Part shown: piece after piece, positions 1 through 9,148 of the stretch
How the letters are laid out: every line of letters starts with the position of its first letter
How positions within the stretch are numbered: position 1 is the first letter of the stretch
Source of the DNA: Comamonadaceae bacterium
GTDB lineage: Bacteria; Pseudomonadota; Gammaproteobacteria; Burkholderiales; Burkholderiaceae_C
Direction of reading: 5' to 3'
DNA length: 36,925 nt
Assembly (NCBI GenBank): GCA_947373605.1
Contig: CANBYM010000022.1
Coordinates: 1-36,925, forward strand
The notes under the pieces: model-generated
What the model saw: only the letters and a program-made list of their open reading frames with translations
What the model was told of the DNA's origin: nothing
Database searches by the model: none
Program-made: the position numbers and the translations under genes

Positions 1-108
1 GGGCGGAGCCAAGTCGCGCATTTCGGGCGTAGGGGGCGTAAAGCGGGCCCCGGACAATTCAAACCATATAAAACATTTACGCCGGCAGACGGCGCACGAG
101 GAGCCGCA

Positions 109-522
109 ATGAACGTCAAACGACTCGATGGAGACCTGCTTAATTTCTGGGTCGCCAAATCTATGGGGCTCAAGCTGCTCGAAGCCACCCCCGAGCCCGG
201 CACACCGCACGACCCGGAAAGTGGTTTCTGGCACCCCAGCAATTTTCACCCTGCGAGCATTTGGTCCCACGCGGGGCCGATTGTGTCCAATGAGTGGTAC
301 GTCATTGAAGATGTATTGCTTGAATGGTTCGGACCGGAATGGCCGCTGGGCAACATGATTATCAACTTCCCAACCTCCTGGTTCATGCGGGCTTACGTGG
401 CATCGCAGTATGGTGACGAGGTGGAGGAACTTGCCGCCACACTGGGCAGTTCCCTGCTCAACCCGACTAGCGTGGCGCGCCTCAAGCTAGGCAACCTGCG
501 GGGTCGGCGCGACACGCCCTGA
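109..522 (+). CDS. DUF2591 (NinX-like) family hypothetical protein
   Basis: A 137-residue soluble protein with no signal peptide or membrane segment. Its opening (LDGDLLNFWVAKSMGLKL) and the later 'W..GGPIV/WSHAGPIV' type segment resemble the DUF2591/NinX family found in phages and as stand-alone genes in Burkholderiales; biochemical role unknown. The ATG at 109 follows a strong GAGGAG ribosome binding site (99-104). The preceding 108 bases hold no gene; a TATAAA at 67-72 could be a -10 element but no good -35 is seen. It is followed 90 bases later by the ompA-arc operon, with a hairpin in between, so it is probably its own transcription unit. No sign of other phage genes nearby, so I read it as a resident gene. 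Family assignment is from recalled motif similarity. Confidence 0.7.
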   Translation: MNVKRLDGDLLNFWVAKSMGLKLLEATPEPGTPHDPESGFWHPSNFHPASIWSHAGPIVSNEWYVIEDVLLEWFGPEWPLGNMIINFPTSWFMRAYVASQYGDEVEELAATLGSSLLNPTSVARLKLGNLRGRRDTP

Positions 523-535
523 GCGACGGCGCGGG

Positions 536-553
536 TGGCGAAAACGTTCGCCA
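536..553 (+). terminator. Stem-loop after the DUF2591-like gene
   Basis: Perfect 7-bp inverted repeat TGGCGAA / TTCGCCA with an AACG loop, starting 14 bases after the stop at 522. There is no T-run after it, so an intrinsic terminator is only possible; it could also be a leader structure of the downstream ompA-arc operon. Confidence 0.4.
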
Positions 554-575
554 TCGAACAGACCCTCGGGCAGCA

Positions 576-591
576 CTGCACTACCGTGCAG
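576..591 (+). promoter_or_regulatory. Second stem-loop in the ompA-arc leader
   Basis: Perfect 6-bp inverted repeat CTGCAC / GTGCAG with a TACC loop, ending 21 bases before the ompA-like start codon at 613. A GAGGG ribosome binding site (601-605) lies after it. Together with the hairpin at 536-553 it gives two stem-loops in the 90-base leader. Function not shown. Confidence 0.3.
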
Positions 592-612
592 GCTAATAAC
601 GAGGGCTATCCA

Positions 613-1317
613 ATGACACACTCCACCCGCACGCTTTTGGGGGTTACCGCATTCGCGTTGCTTGGCTGTTTTTGCGCGATTCAAAGCGCAATGGCGCAAT
701 CCACATCCGTACCCAAACCCGGCTACCTGACCGACAGCCGGAACGAGCATGTTATGGCAGGCAATGGCGTTACTTGCTGGCATACCAGCGAATGGACGCC
801 CGCATTGGCGCTGGAGCCCTGCGATCCGGTCATCAAAAAAGTAGTGATTGCCCAAGCCGTACCCGAGCCCAAGGCTGCGCCGGTACCTGCACCGCAACCC
901 ACGCCTGTACCAGCGGTCATGCCACTGCCGGCAAAGATCAATTTTTCTGCTGACGCGCTATTCGGCTTTGACAAATCCGTCATCCGACCGGAGGGTCGCA
1001 AGATGCTGGACGATTTGTCGGCCCAACTCAAGACTGCCAATGTCGATGTGATTCACGTGACGGGTCATACCGATCGTTTCGGCAGCAATGCCTATAACCA
1101 GAAGCTCTCCGAGCGCCGTGCGAAGGCAGTGCGTGAGTACATCGTGGCCGGTGGCTTTGCCGACGGCAAGATCGACGCCAAAGGCATGGGCGAAACACAA
1201 CCCGTCACCAAGCCTGAAGACTGCAAAGGCAAACAAAGCGCCAAGGTCATTGCCTGCCTGCAACCGGACCGCCGTGTAGACGTTGAACTGCAAGGAACCC
1301 AAGCGGCACAACCATGA
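613..1317 (+). CDS. OmpA-family outer-membrane/peptidoglycan-binding protein
   Basis: A 234-residue envelope protein. An open frame extends back to 535, but the ATG at 613 has a GAGGG ribosome binding site and starts directly with a signal peptide (MTHSTRTLLGVTAFALLGC...), so I use 613. The signal region holds both a possible lipobox (LLGC, about residues 15-18) and a signal-peptidase-I-like AMA|Q site near residue 29, so lipoprotein or soluble export are both possible. A proline-rich linker (about 85-110, PVPAPQPTPVP) leads to a C-terminal OmpA-like domain (about 115-230) with the conserved HTDRFGSNAYNQKLSERRA segment that binds meso-diaminopimelate in peptidoglycan. There is no N-terminal beta-barrel. 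Its stop overlaps the arcD start (ATGA at 1314-1317), so it appears to be the first gene of the arc operon, an unusual partner. Confidence 0.88.
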   Translation: MTHSTRTLLGVTAFALLGCFCAIQSAMAQSTSVPKPGYLTDSRNEHVMAGNGVTCWHTSEWTPALALEPCDPVIKKVVIAQAVPEPKAAPVPAPQPTPVPAVMPLPAKINFSADALFGFDKSVIRPEGRKMLDDLSAQLKTANVDVIHVTGHTDRFGSNAYNQKLSERRAKAVREYIVAGGFADGKIDAKGMGETQPVTKPEDCKGKQSAKVIACLQPDRRVDVELQGTQAAQP

Positions 1318-2756
1318 GTACGGCAGGCGCTGCCGCCAAGGCACCGGCCGGCCTGAACCTGTGGCTGCTCATTGCGCTCGTGGTGGGTTCCATCATCGGA
1401 AGCGGCATCTTCGGCCTGCCGCAGAACATGGCGTCCGGAGCAGGTGCCGGAGCCATTCTGATCGGATGGGCCATCAGCGGCACCGGCATGCTGATGCTGG
1501 CGCTGGTGTACCAGATGCTGGCCCTTCGCAAGCCCGCGCTGGACAACGGCGTGTATGCCTATGCCCGTGCACTGTCGGGCGAGTATGTTGGCTTCAACTC
1601 GGCCTGGGGTTACTGGGTCAGCGCATGGATCGGCAACGTGGGCTATCTGGTTGCCGCATTCAGTGCCCTGGCCTATTTTTACCCCGGCTTTGGCGAGGGC
1701 AACAGCGTGCCCGCTATTGCCGGCGCGTCGCTGGTCTTGTGGCTGGTGCACTTCATGGTGTTGCGTGGCATTCAAGGTGCCGCCGTGCTCAATGCGGTGG
1801 TTACCGTAGCCAAGGTCGTGCCCTTGCTACTGTTCATCGTGGTCGTTGGGGTTGCCTTTAAATGGGACACGTTTAACCTCGGCTTCTGGGGCAGCGTGGA
1901 ACTGGGCAGCGTGCTCAAGCAGGTCAAGAGCACGATGCTGGTCAACGTCTGGGTGTTCATCGGCATTGAGGGCGCAAGCGTCTATTCGGCGCGCGCTGCC
2001 AAACGCGAAGACGTAGGTATTGCCACGGTGGCGGGCTTTGTCATTTGCCTGTTGCTGCTGATGGCGGTGTCGCTGTTGTCGCTGGGCGTGAGTAGCCAAA
2101 GCGCGTTGGCCGCACTAAAGAATCCGTCCATGGCCGGTGTGCTGGAAAAAGTGGTGGGCACTTGGGGCGCGGTGCTGATTTATCTGGGGCTGATTGTGTC
2201 GGTGGGCGGCGGCTTTCTGGCCTGGACTTTGCTGGCCGCCGAGTCGCTGTTCACGCCCGCCAACGGTGGCGTTATGCCCGCCTGGCTGGGCCGCCAGAGT
2301 GCGCAAGGTGTACCGGCTCACGCGATGTGGATTACCAGCGCGCTGGTGCAGGCGTTTTTGCTGCTAACGCTGTTTTCTAAGGCCTCGTACCTGGCGCTCA
2401 TTTCGCTGTCTACCGCCATGATTCTGGTGCCCTACCTGCTCAGCGCGCTTTACGGTTTGAGCGTGGCGTGGCAGGGCCGCATTAACACCATGGCGACTTC
2501 GGCCGGCACGGCCAAAGATGTGCCTGTGGCGGCGCTTGCCAGCGTTTTTTGCCTGTGGCTTTTGTATGCGGCCGGTTTGAAATACCTGCTGCTGAGCGCC
2601 TTGCTCTACGCGCCGGGTGCCGTCGTTTTTGTGGTGGCGCGGCGCGCGCAAAAAGTGATGGCACTCACCCACCCCGAGCGGCTTATTCTGGGCGCGCTCA
2701 TTGTCCTGGCGTTGATTGCAGCAGTCATGCTGTACGCGGGCAGGCTGACGCTGTAA
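1314..2756 (+). CDS. arcD: Arginine/ornithine antiporter, APC superfamily
   Basis: A 480-residue integral membrane protein with about 12 hydrophobic segments. The first segment ([20 protein letters not shown]) carries the GSIIGSGIF signature of the basic amino acid/polyamine antiporter (APA) branch of the APC superfamily. In arginine deiminase operons this protein exchanges extracellular arginine for intracellular ornithine at the inner membrane without energy cost. The start codon overlaps the stop of the OmpA-like gene as ATGA, and arcA follows 22 bases downstream. Substrate is inferred from the arcABC context; a different amino acid/polyamine exchange cannot be excluded from sequence alone. 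Confidence 0.9.
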   Translation: MSTAGAAAKAPAGLNLWLLIALVVGSIIGSGIFGLPQNMASGAGAGAILIGWAISGTGMLMLALVYQMLALRKPALDNGVYAYARALSGEYVGFNSAWGYWVSAWIGNVGYLVAAFSALAYFYPGFGEGNSVPAIAGASLVLWLVHFMVLRGIQGAAVLNAVVTVAKVVPLLLFIVVVGVAFKWDTFNLGFWGSVELGSVLKQVKSTMLVNVWVFIGIEGASVYSARAAKREDVGIATVAGFVICLLLLMAVSLLSLGVSSQSALAALKNPSMAGVLEKVVGTWGAVLIYLGLIVSVGGGFLAWTLLAAESLFTPANGGVMPAWLGRQSAQGVPAHAMWITSALVQAFLLLTLFSKASYLALISLSTAMILVPYLLSALYGLSVAWQGRINTMATSAGTAKDVPVAALASVFCLWLLYAAGLKYLLLSALLYAPGAVVFVVARRAQKVMALTHPERLILGALIVLALIAAVMLYAGRLTL

Positions 2757-2778
2757 CGCCTTCTTCACAGGAATATCC

Positions 2779-3993
2779 ATGTCAACCGGTTTGAACTCTG
2801 AGGTCGGCCGTCTGCGCCGCGTGCTGGTGTGCCGCCCGGGCTTGGCCCAAAAGCGGCTCACCCCGCAGAACTGCCACGACCTGCTGTTTGATGACGTGCT
2901 GTGGGTGCAGCAGGCGCGGCGTGACCACGACGCGTTCACGCTCGGGCTGACCGAGCGCGGCGTCAAGGTGCTGGAGCTGCACGACCTGCTGAGTGAAACC
3001 ATGGCGATCCCGCAGGCGCGTGACTGGGTGCTGGACCACAAACTCGGCGCCGACTACATGGACTATGAATCCGCCGCTCAGTTGCGCCCTTGGCTGTGCA
3101 CCTTGCCTGCGGCGAGGCTGGCCGAGTTGCTGATCGGCGGGCTAGCCCGCGCCGAGGCCCCGTTTGATGGCATGGGTCTGGTGGGCCAGGCCACCACGCC
3201 CGCAGAGATGCTGCTTCCCGCGCTGCCCAACACCCTGTTCACCCGCGACAGCAGTTGCTGGATCGGCAGCGGGGTGGTGTTGTGCCCCATGTACTGGGGT
3301 GCGCGTCGGCAGGAGACCCTGCTCACCACTGCGGTATACCGCTACCACCCCGAATTTGCCGGAACGCGCGAATGGTGGGGCGACCCGCTGCACGAGCAGG
3401 GCGTAGCCTCGTTGGAAGGCGGCGATGTCATGCCACTGGGTCAGGGCGTGGTGCTGATCGGCATGGGCGAGCGCACAGCACCGCAGGCGGTCAGCCAGTT
3501 GGCGCGCAGTCTGTTTGCAGCGGGGGTTGCCACCCGCGTCTTGGCAGCGCAGATTCCGAAATCACGCGGTGCCATGCACTTGGACACGGTGTTCAGCTTT
3601 TGCGATGTCGATCTGGTAACCTACTTCCCCGACACGGTGGACCACATCCGCGTGCACAGTATTCGCCCCGGCAAATCGGACGGCGCGCTGGACGTGCGCA
3701 CCGAAACCCAGCCCTTGCTCAAAGTGGTGGCCGATGCGCTGAATATCCAGAAGCTGCGCAGCGTGGCCACCGGAGGCGACGCCTACGAAGTGGAGCGCGA
3801 ACAGTGGGACGACGGCAACAACCTGCTGGCCATTGCGCCCGGCGCGGTCATGGCCTACGACCGCAATGTGTACACCAACACCCTACTGCGCAAAGCGGGC
3901 GTGGAAGTCATCACCTTCCCCAGCAGTGAACTCGGGCGCGGGCGCGGCGGCAGCCATTGCATGACTTGTCCGATAGAAAGGGACGCCGTATGA
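2779..3993 (+). CDS. arcA: Arginine deiminase
   Basis: A 404-residue cytoplasmic enzyme that hydrolyses L-arginine to citrulline and ammonia, the first step of the arginine deiminase pathway. Family features visible: N-terminal [24 protein letters not shown] near residue 155, the EGGD motif near 213, HLDTVFSF near 268, and the C-terminal [11 protein letters not shown] in which Cys394 is the nucleophile. Length fits the family (about 400-420). The ATG at 2779 has an AGGA ribosome binding site. It overlaps the arcB start by four bases (ATGA at 3990-3993), which implies translational coupling. All expected catalytic motifs are present, so it should be active. Confidence 0.96.
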   Translation: MSTGLNSEVGRLRRVLVCRPGLAQKRLTPQNCHDLLFDDVLWVQQARRDHDAFTLGLTERGVKVLELHDLLSETMAIPQARDWVLDHKLGADYMDYESAAQLRPWLCTLPAARLAELLIGGLARAEAPFDGMGLVGQATTPAEMLLPALPNTLFTRDSSCWIGSGVVLCPMYWGARRQETLLTTAVYRYHPEFAGTREWWGDPLHEQGVASLEGGDVMPLGQGVVLIGMGERTAPQAVSQLARSLFAAGVATRVLAAQIPKSRGAMHLDTVFSFCDVDLVTYFPDTVDHIRVHSIRPGKSDGALDVRTETQPLLKVVADALNIQKLRSVATGGDAYEVEREQWDDGNNLLAIAPGAVMAYDRNVYTNTLLRKAGVEVITFPSSELGRGRGGSHCMTCPIERDAV

Positions 3994-4988
3994 GTTTTAA
4001 CCTGCGCAACCGAAGCCTGCTGGACTTGCAGGACCTGGACCCGCGCGATGTGCGCTACCTGCTGGACCTGGCGTTCGAACTCAAGCGCGCCAAAGCGGCG
4101 GGTAACGAAGTGCCACGGCTCGAGGGCAAAAACATTGCCCTGGTGTTTGAAAAAGCCTCCACCCGCACCCGCTGCGCATTCGAGGTAGCAGTGCACGATC
4201 AGGGCGGCCACGTCACCTTTATCGACCCACAAAGTTCGCAGATGGGCCATAAGGAATCCATCCGCGACACGGGCCGAGTGCTGGGCCGCATGTTTGATGG
4301 CATCGAGTACCGCGGCTTTCACCAAAGCGTGGTGCAGGAACTGGCGCGCTCCTCGCATGTGCCGGTATGGAATGGTCTGACTGACGAGTCTCACCCCACA
4401 CAGGTGCTGGCCGATCTGATGACCATGCAGGAGTTCGGTGAGCGGCCGTTGCATGACATGGCGTTTTGCTATCTCGGTGACGCGCGCTTCAACATGGGCT
4501 GCTCGCTCCTAGTGGGCGGCACGTTGATGGGTATGGACGTGCGCATTGCATCGCCCGTCGCCTTGCAACCGCCCGCAGCACTCGTGGCGCAAATGCGTGA
4601 ACTTGCGCGCAGCACGGGCGCGAACATCACGCTTGAGCCTGATGCGCACAAAGCCGTGCACATGGCGGACTTTATATACACCGATGTGTGGGTCTCCATG
4701 GGAGAGCCCGAAGCGGTGTGGAAAGAACGTATCGCAGAGCTCATGCCCTACCAGGTTAACACCGCACTCATGCAAGCCAGCGGCATGCCGCGCACGCGCT
4801 TCATGCACTGCCTGCCCGCCATGCACAACCAGGATACCGAACTGGGCCGCGAGGTGTTTAAAAAATACGGCTTGACCGAAGTGGAAGTCACCGACAAGGT
4901 GTTTGAGTCCGACGCCTCCATCGTTTTCACACAGGCGGAAAACCGGCTGCACACCATCAAGGCCATTCTCGTGGCCACACTGGCATGA
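3990..4988 (+). CDS. arcB: Ornithine carbamoyltransferase, catabolic
   Basis: A 332-residue cytoplasmic enzyme. In the arginine deiminase pathway it runs phosphorolysis of citrulline to ornithine and carbamoyl phosphate. The carbamoyl-phosphate loop STRTR (near residue 55), the HPTQ motif (in [17 protein letters not shown]), the ornithine-loop segment DVWVSMGE and the HCLP motif (FMHCLPAMH) are all intact. An in-frame ATG lies 33 bases upstream, but the ATG at 3990 has a good ribosome binding site (AAAGGGA) and overlaps the arcA stop, so it is the likely start. The last four bases overlap arcC. The catabolic role is assigned from the operon, since anabolic ArgF shares the same motifs. Confidence 0.95.
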   Translation: MSFNLRNRSLLDLQDLDPRDVRYLLDLAFELKRAKAAGNEVPRLEGKNIALVFEKASTRTRCAFEVAVHDQGGHVTFIDPQSSQMGHKESIRDTGRVLGRMFDGIEYRGFHQSVVQELARSSHVPVWNGLTDESHPTQVLADLMTMQEFGERPLHDMAFCYLGDARFNMGCSLLVGGTLMGMDVRIASPVALQPPAALVAQMRELARSTGANITLEPDAHKAVHMADFIYTDVWVSMGEPEAVWKERIAELMPYQVNTALMQASGMPRTRFMHCLPAMHNQDTELGREVFKKYGLTEVEVTDKVFESDASIVFTQAENRLHTIKAILVATLA

Positions 4989-5893
4989 GGCTAGTCATCG
5001 CCATTGGCGGCAACGCCTTGCTGCAGCGCGGTCAGGCATTAAGCAGCGGAAATCAGCTTGCCAACATCCGGCTGGCAGCGGCTCAGATTGCGCGCGTTGC
5101 GGCCAAACATCAGGTAGTTCTGACGCACGGCAACGGCCCACAGGTGGGTTTACTCGCGCTGCAGTCCGACGCCTACCACGGCGTTGCGCCCTACCCGCTG
5201 GACGTGTTGGGCGCGGAGTCCGAGGGCATGATCGGCTACCTGCTGGAGCAGGAGATTGCCAACCTGCTCGGCCCCAAACGCAGCGTGACCACCCTACTCA
5301 GCCGGGTGGAGGTAGACGTGTCAGACCCCGCCTTTGCCCATCCCACCAAACCCATAGGCCCGCAGTATTCGGCGCTGGAAGCGGCGGAGCTTGTGCGCAC
5401 ACGCGGCTGGGCCATGGCACCGGATGGCAGCACCATGCGCCGCGTGGTGGCTTCGCCGCAACCGATACGCGTGCTGGGCATGGATTCAATCCGCGCGCTG
5501 ATGGAGCGCGGCGTGCTTGTCATCGCCACGGGGGGGGGCGGCATACCCGTGGTGCGCACCGGCAGCGGCCACCAGATGGCAGGCATTGACGCGGTGATCG
5601 ATAAAGACCTTTGCAGCGTGCTGCTGGCGACCGGGCTGGAAGTAGATGCGCTGGTCATTGCCACTGATGTCGACGCGGTCTACATCCACTGGGGCGCGCC
5701 TGAGCAACAGGCACTGGGCCAGATCAGCCCCAAAGAGCTCGCGCAATACGATTTTGCCGAGGGCTCCATGGCCCCCAAAGTGCTGGCCGCATGCCGCTTT
5801 GCCAACGCTACTGGAAAAAGCACTTATATTGGCGGGCTGGGCCAGATCGAAGCCATGCTCGACGGGCTGGCGGGTACGCGGGTGTGTGTGTAG
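4985..5893 (+). CDS. arcC: Carbamate kinase
   Basis: A 302-residue cytoplasmic enzyme that transfers phosphate from carbamoyl phosphate to ADP, giving ATP, ammonia and carbon dioxide; last step of the arginine deiminase pathway. N-terminal [19 protein letters not shown] and [10 protein letters not shown] are carbamate kinase signatures of the amino acid kinase fold, and length is typical (about 300-315). The start overlaps arcB as ATGA. The ATGGGGIPV motif is encoded over a run of nine G (5530-5538), a possible slippage site. The gene ends 13 bases from the convergent diguanylate cyclase; no terminator is obvious. Confidence 0.96.
   Translation: MRLVIAIGGNALLQRGQALSSGNQLANIRLAAAQIARVAAKHQVVLTHGNGPQVGLLALQSDAYHGVAPYPLDVLGAESEGMIGYLLEQEIANLLGPKRSVTTLLSRVEVDVSDPAFAHPTKPIGPQYSALEAAELVRTRGWAMAPDGSTMRRVVASPQPIRVLGMDSIRALMERGVLVIATGGGGIPVVRTGSGHQMAGIDAVIDKDLCSVLLATGLEVDALVIATDVDAVYIHWGAPEQQALGQISPKELAQYDFAEGSMAPKVLAACRFANATGKSTYIGGLGQIEAMLDGLAGTRVCV
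5530..5538 (+). repeat. G9 homopolymer inside arcC
   Basis: Nine consecutive G encode the glycines of the conserved ATGGGGIPV motif. A one-base slip here would truncate carbamate kinase. Confidence 0.8.
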
Positions 5894-5906
5894 GTGTGCG
5901 CAAGCG

Positions 5907-7238
5907 TCAGGCGGCGGTCACGCGATTGCGGCCATCGTGTTTGGACTGGTACATCGCACCATCGGCGCGGCGCAGTATCTCGTCGGCATTGTCTGAATCC
6001 GTATCAAACAGTGCAAAGCCTATGCTGGCAGAGCAGTGGTGTGTGATGCAGACTTGCTTGCCTGCCACTTCGATGCGAAGGGTATAGGGCAAGGCCAAGG
6101 CCTGACGCAACTTTTCGGCAATGGCTTGCACTTGCTCCATCGCGGCGGTGCGCTGATCGTGCAGTTCACAAATGACAATGACAAACTCGTCGCCGCCAAA
6201 ACGCGCCACCGTGTCCACCTGACGCACACCGGCACTCAGTCGCGCAGCCACCTCTATAAGCAGCAAGTCCCCCACCATATGACCGTGCGCATCATTGAGC
6301 GGCTTGAAGCTATCCAGGTCCACAACCAGTAAGGCACCGGCGTTGCCGCTTCGCCGCGAGGCGGCAATCGCCTGGGCCATGCGGTCGCCCAGCAATCGAC
6401 GGTTGGGCAGCTTGGTAAGCGGATCGTAAAAGGCCAATTCCTGCACCTGCATTTGCAGCGTCTTACGGTCGGTAATGTCCTCAAAAATGGCATACACCTC
6501 GATGACCTTGCCATCGGCGTAGAGCGGCGTCGCGCTGCACGAGATCCACACATAGTCGCGCCCTCTGGCTGACACGCCCATCACCACGCCATGCACCGGC
6601 TCGCCGGTGCGCAGTGCCTCCATCGTGGGATGCAAATGGCCGGGAAATGGACTGCCGTCTTCGCGAATGGCGTTCCACTTCGCGTCCATGGACGTGCGGC
6701 CCTGCATCTGCTCCAGGCTCAGCCCCAGAATACGCAAGGCTGCCGGGTTGGCCGCGGTAATCTCACCCTGGTCGTTTTGGTACACCACGCCCTGCGGCAC
6801 GGTCTCAAACAGCCTGCGGTAAGAGCGCTCGCTGGTGCGCAACGTTTCCTGCGCGCCCTTGAGCGCAGAGATGTCATGAAAGTTCACCACAATGCGCTGC
6901 ACTTCATGGGCTTCGTCAAACTCGGGAAATGCCGTGCACTGCATCCAGCCTATTGCAGTGCGCCCCGGCGCAATGACGCCGACCACCGTTTCACCCACAG
7001 GCGTGCGCGTGCTTATGACTTTGCTTACCGGATATTCGTGGGGTAACAGCGGGATGTGGTTTTCGTCCACGAAATGCCAGCCGGGATCGATGGCGGTTTT
7101 GCCCAACATCTGCGCTTCGGTCAGGCCCAACAATTCCGCAGCGCGCCGGTTGGAAAACACAATGCGCGTATCAGCCGCATGGATGACCACACCGGTATTG
7201 AGGTTCTGCAACACGCGCGATAGGTTGGTAGATTTCAT
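5907..7238 (-). CDS. PAS-PAS-GGDEF diguanylate cyclase
   Basis: A 443-residue cytoplasmic signalling enzyme predicted to make cyclic-di-GMP from two GTP. Two PAS sensor domains (about residues 5-130 and 140-265) are followed by a GGDEF domain (about 275-440) that starts at YDPLTKLPNRR. The catalytic loop ARFGGDEFV is intact, and RQVD five residues before it is a canonical RxxD inhibitory site, so product feedback is expected. No membrane segments and no EAL domain. The open frame extends to 7319, but the ATG at 7238 is preferred because the small upstream gene ends at 7255, leaving a 16-base gap; the ribosome binding site is poor, which suggests coupling to that gene. The signal sensed by the PAS domains is unknown. 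Confidence 0.9.
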   Translation of the reverse strand: MKSTNLSRVLQNLNTGVVIHAADTRIVFSNRRAAELLGLTEAQMLGKTAIDPGWHFVDENHIPLLPHEYPVSKVISTRTPVGETVVGVIAPGRTAIGWMQCTAFPEFDEAHEVQRIVVNFHDISALKGAQETLRTSERSYRRLFETVPQGVVYQNDQGEITAANPAALRILGLSLEQMQGRTSMDAKWNAIREDGSPFPGHLHPTMEALRTGEPVHGVVMGVSARGRDYVWISCSATPLYADGKVIEVYAIFEDITDRKTLQMQVQELAFYDPLTKLPNRRLLGDRMAQAIAASRRSGNAGALLVVDLDSFKPLNDAHGHMVGDLLLIEVAARLSAGVRQVDTVARFGGDEFVIVICELHDQRTAAMEQVQAIAEKLRQALALPYTLRIEVAGKQVCITHHCSASIGFALFDTDSDNADEILRRADGAMYQSKHDGRNRVTAA

Positions 7239-7254
7239 TGACCGGTGGGCGCGT

Positions 7255-7560
7255 TCAAATGCGCAGCTGGTCCTGCAAGTGCTGAAGCATGAATTGTGCA
7301 GCCGTGAAGTCGTAGGCATTCAAGAGCCGGCAAATTTTCAGGAAGTCGTGCTCTACCGCCAAACCGTGCAGTTGTTGCGCAAGCTGCAGCGCAAGTTGCG
7401 CTGCGTTGCTCTGGTTATAAGCGACCGCAATCGAGAGTGCGCACATGTGCTCCAGCAACTCACTGTCGGTTAGCCGATGCAACTGACCACCAGCAGCAGG
7501 ATCTGCGACGACTTGGGCACTAAAGACAACTTCATTGGCAGGGTGCATTGCAGATTTCAT
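7255..7560 (-). CDS. Small hypothetical protein upstream of the diguanylate cyclase
   Basis: A 101-residue protein of unknown family, helical and rich in Leu, Ala, Gln and His, with no signal peptide or membrane segment. The ATG at 7560 is chosen over one 33 bases upstream because a strong AGGAGG lies eight bases before it, and that site itself falls inside the longer frame. The gene ends 16 bases before the diguanylate cyclase start and the cyclase lacks its own good ribosome binding site, so the two are likely co-translated and may act together. No domain recognised. Confidence 0.7.
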   Translation of the reverse strand: MKSAMHPANEVVFSAQVVADPAAGGQLHRLTDSELLEHMCALSIAVAYNQSNAAQLALQLAQQLHGLAVEHDFLKICRLLNAYDFTAAQFMLQHLQDQLRI

Positions 7561-7651
7561 TTGCGAAGCCTCCTGTTGGATCACTGGCCCCACTATGACC
7601 CCGGCATGCGTCCGGCGCCATCAGGTGGATGCCTGAGCGGCTCTAAGGTAA

Positions 7652-8533
7652 TTACCTGAGGCGGTTGCGCGGCTCGAATGTACTTAGCTTTGACAACTGT
7701 TCCACCAGCGCCAACTCCGGCGCCGTCAGGCTGGAGGGAACCGCAATGCTCACCTTGGCATACAAGTCACCCGCCCCACCCTTGCCGTCCTGCATGCCGC
7801 GCCCTTTGAGGCGCAGGGTCTGCGCGCCTTGCGTGAAGGCGGGCACCGTCAAAAGTACTTCACTGGTCAAGGTTGACACCTGAATTTGCGCGCCCAACAG
7901 GGCTTCCCAAGGACTCAGGCGCAGGTCGAAATACAGGTCGTGCCCCTGTGCTTGAAATACCTTGTCGGCTTTTAGCTGGACGTTCAAATAAATGCTGCCG
8001 TTGTCGCCGCCGTTGCTGCCTTTGCCGCCCATGCCGGACAAGCGCACCCGTCGGCCCTGCACGACACCGGCGGGAATTTTGACCTCCAGAGAGCGGCGCA
8101 CTGCACCGTCCATCAAATCCAGCATCATTGTGGTACCGGCGCTGGCCTCGGCCAGTGTGATGTCCACTGTGTGTTCGATGTCTTCTCCATCGCGCTTCAC
8201 AGGCCGGCGCGGTTGTGCCCTGCCCCGCCCCATGGATGCCATCAGATCGGCCAGGTCCATGTCGTCAAACGGGTTTCGTTCAGTACCCGCATGGTTGGCC
8301 CACGGCGGCGCCTTGGGTGCAAGCAAGGCTTCGTCGTACTCCGCGCGCTTGGCTGGGTCCTTCAGCGTGGCATAAGCCTGCGCAATGTCTTTGAAGCGTG
8401 CTTCGGCACCGGCCGCCTTGGACATATCAGGGTGATATTTGCGTGCCAGCTTGCGATAGGACGCCTTCACATCGACCAGGGTGCAATCGTGCGCCAGCCC
8501 GAGGGTCTTATAAGGATCAACAACGGCGCTCAT
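7652..8533 (-). CDS. DnaJ/CbpA-type J-domain co-chaperone without zinc finger
   Basis: A 293-residue cytoplasmic Hsp40. The J domain (about residues 6-70) has the essential HPD (KYHPDMSKAAGAEARF), which stimulates DnaK ATPase. A short linker leads to two DnaJ C-terminal substrate-binding domains (about 115-285; VDITLAEASAGTT, GMGGKGSNGG, LTVPAFTQGAQTLRLKGRGM). The four CxxCxGxG zinc-binding repeats of DnaJ are missing, so it is of the CbpA class (type II). The ATG at 8533 (MSAVVDPYKTLG) has GAAGGTG before it and is preferred to the in-frame ATG at 8548. A 60-residue gene lies 27 bases upstream on the same strand. A 12-bp palindrome AGGTAATTACCT (7646-7657) spans the stop codon. Confidence 0.92.
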   Translation of the reverse strand: MSAVVDPYKTLGLAHDCTLVDVKASYRKLARKYHPDMSKAAGAEARFKDIAQAYATLKDPAKRAEYDEALLAPKAPPWANHAGTERNPFDDMDLADLMASMGRGRAQPRRPVKRDGEDIEHTVDITLAEASAGTTMMLDLMDGAVRRSLEVKIPAGVVQGRRVRLSGMGGKGSNGGDNGSIYLNVQLKADKVFQAQGHDLYFDLRLSPWEALLGAQIQVSTLTSEVLLTVPAFTQGAQTLRLKGRGMQDGKGGAGDLYAKVSIAVPSSLTAPELALVEQLSKLSTFEPRNRLR

Positions 8534-8560
8534 GCAATCACCTTCCACCTCAGCGCCATG

Positions 8561-8743
8561 TCAGCGGACCGTGTTTTTGTGCCACATATTCTGCAGAGCT
8601 TCCTGCCGCTCGTAGACCGACTCCACACCGTCGTCATCCGAATCTAGCGTGGGCACTTCCTCGCGCTTGGGTTTATGCCGATCAGGAACCTCAGCCCATG
8701 CCTTGGAACTGCGTTTTTCAGATTCATCGTTTGGTGAGTTCAT
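8561..8743 (-). CDS. Small acidic hypothetical protein (60 aa)
   Basis: A 60-residue charged, probably disordered protein (MNSPNDESEKRSSKAWAEV...) with an acidic patch LDSDDDGVES and a C-terminal ERQEALQNMWHKN. The open frame runs back to 8896, but the upstream part is rich in Cys, Trp and Arg and looks untranslated, so I use the ATG at 8743. It sits 27 bases before the J-domain gene and is probably co-transcribed with it. It does not show the recognisable helix pattern of CbpM. Function unknown. Confidence 0.55.
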   Translation of the reverse strand: MNSPNDESEKRSSKAWAEVPDRHKPKREEVPTLDSDDDGVESVYERQEALQNMWHKNTVR

Positions 8744-8888
8744 GCCATGGTTGTATGTCCTGCACTCGAAAAACTCTGTGCGCCACAGTACACATGCTTG
8801 TGGTCCACCCCACAGACACGCATACCTCAGCCACGCACCATGCACCCATGCCGCACAAATTGCGTGCCGCGCATTACGGAGTAATTGC
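8744..8888. promoter_or_regulatory. Divergent intergenic region with inverted repeat
   Basis: 145 bases between the minus-strand J-domain/60-aa unit and the plus-strand His-rich gene; both promoters must lie here or nearby. It holds a perfect inverted repeat CTGTG-CGC-CACAG at 8776-8788. I could not identify convincing -35/-10 pairs or a sigma-32 consensus. Confidence 0.35.
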
Positions 8889-9146
8889 ATGACCACTTTT
8901 GGAGACTACGTGAAAAGCACTTCTCAATCCATGCCCCTGAGCGCTATTCCCGATACGCCGCAGGAAAGTCACCGCAAAGCTGCCGACGTGCACGAGCGCG
9001 CCTTCCGGCACCACCGAGAAGCAGCGCGTCTGCACGAAAAAGGTGACCACCGGCAGGCCGACATTCACGCCAATATTGCGCTGGGACACGCCCACGCAGC
9101 GGCGCAAATCGAAGCCTCCATACCCAAATGGGAAGCCCCCCATTGA
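8889..9146 (+). CDS. Small His-rich hypothetical protein
   Basis: An 85-residue soluble protein with ten histidines, most in an amphipathic helical pattern (HRKAADVHERAFRHHREAAR, then LHEKGDHRQADIHANIALGH). Small proteins of this HHxxAA pattern occur in Burkholderiales; metal binding or a stress role is plausible but not shown. The frame is open back to 8649, but the ATG at 8889 has GGAG seven bases upstream and the upstream residues look non-coding. The next gene begins two bases after the stop, so the two are co-translated. Confidence 0.7.
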   Translation: MTTFGDYVKSTSQSMPLSAIPDTPQESHRKAADVHERAFRHHREAARLHEKGDHRQADIHANIALGHAHAAAQIEASIPKWEAPH

Positions 9147-9148
9147 CT

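Noticed and set aside
535..612. Upstream extension of the OmpA-like gene to 535
   Set aside because: It crosses the two leader hairpins; signal peptide and ribosome binding site point to 613.
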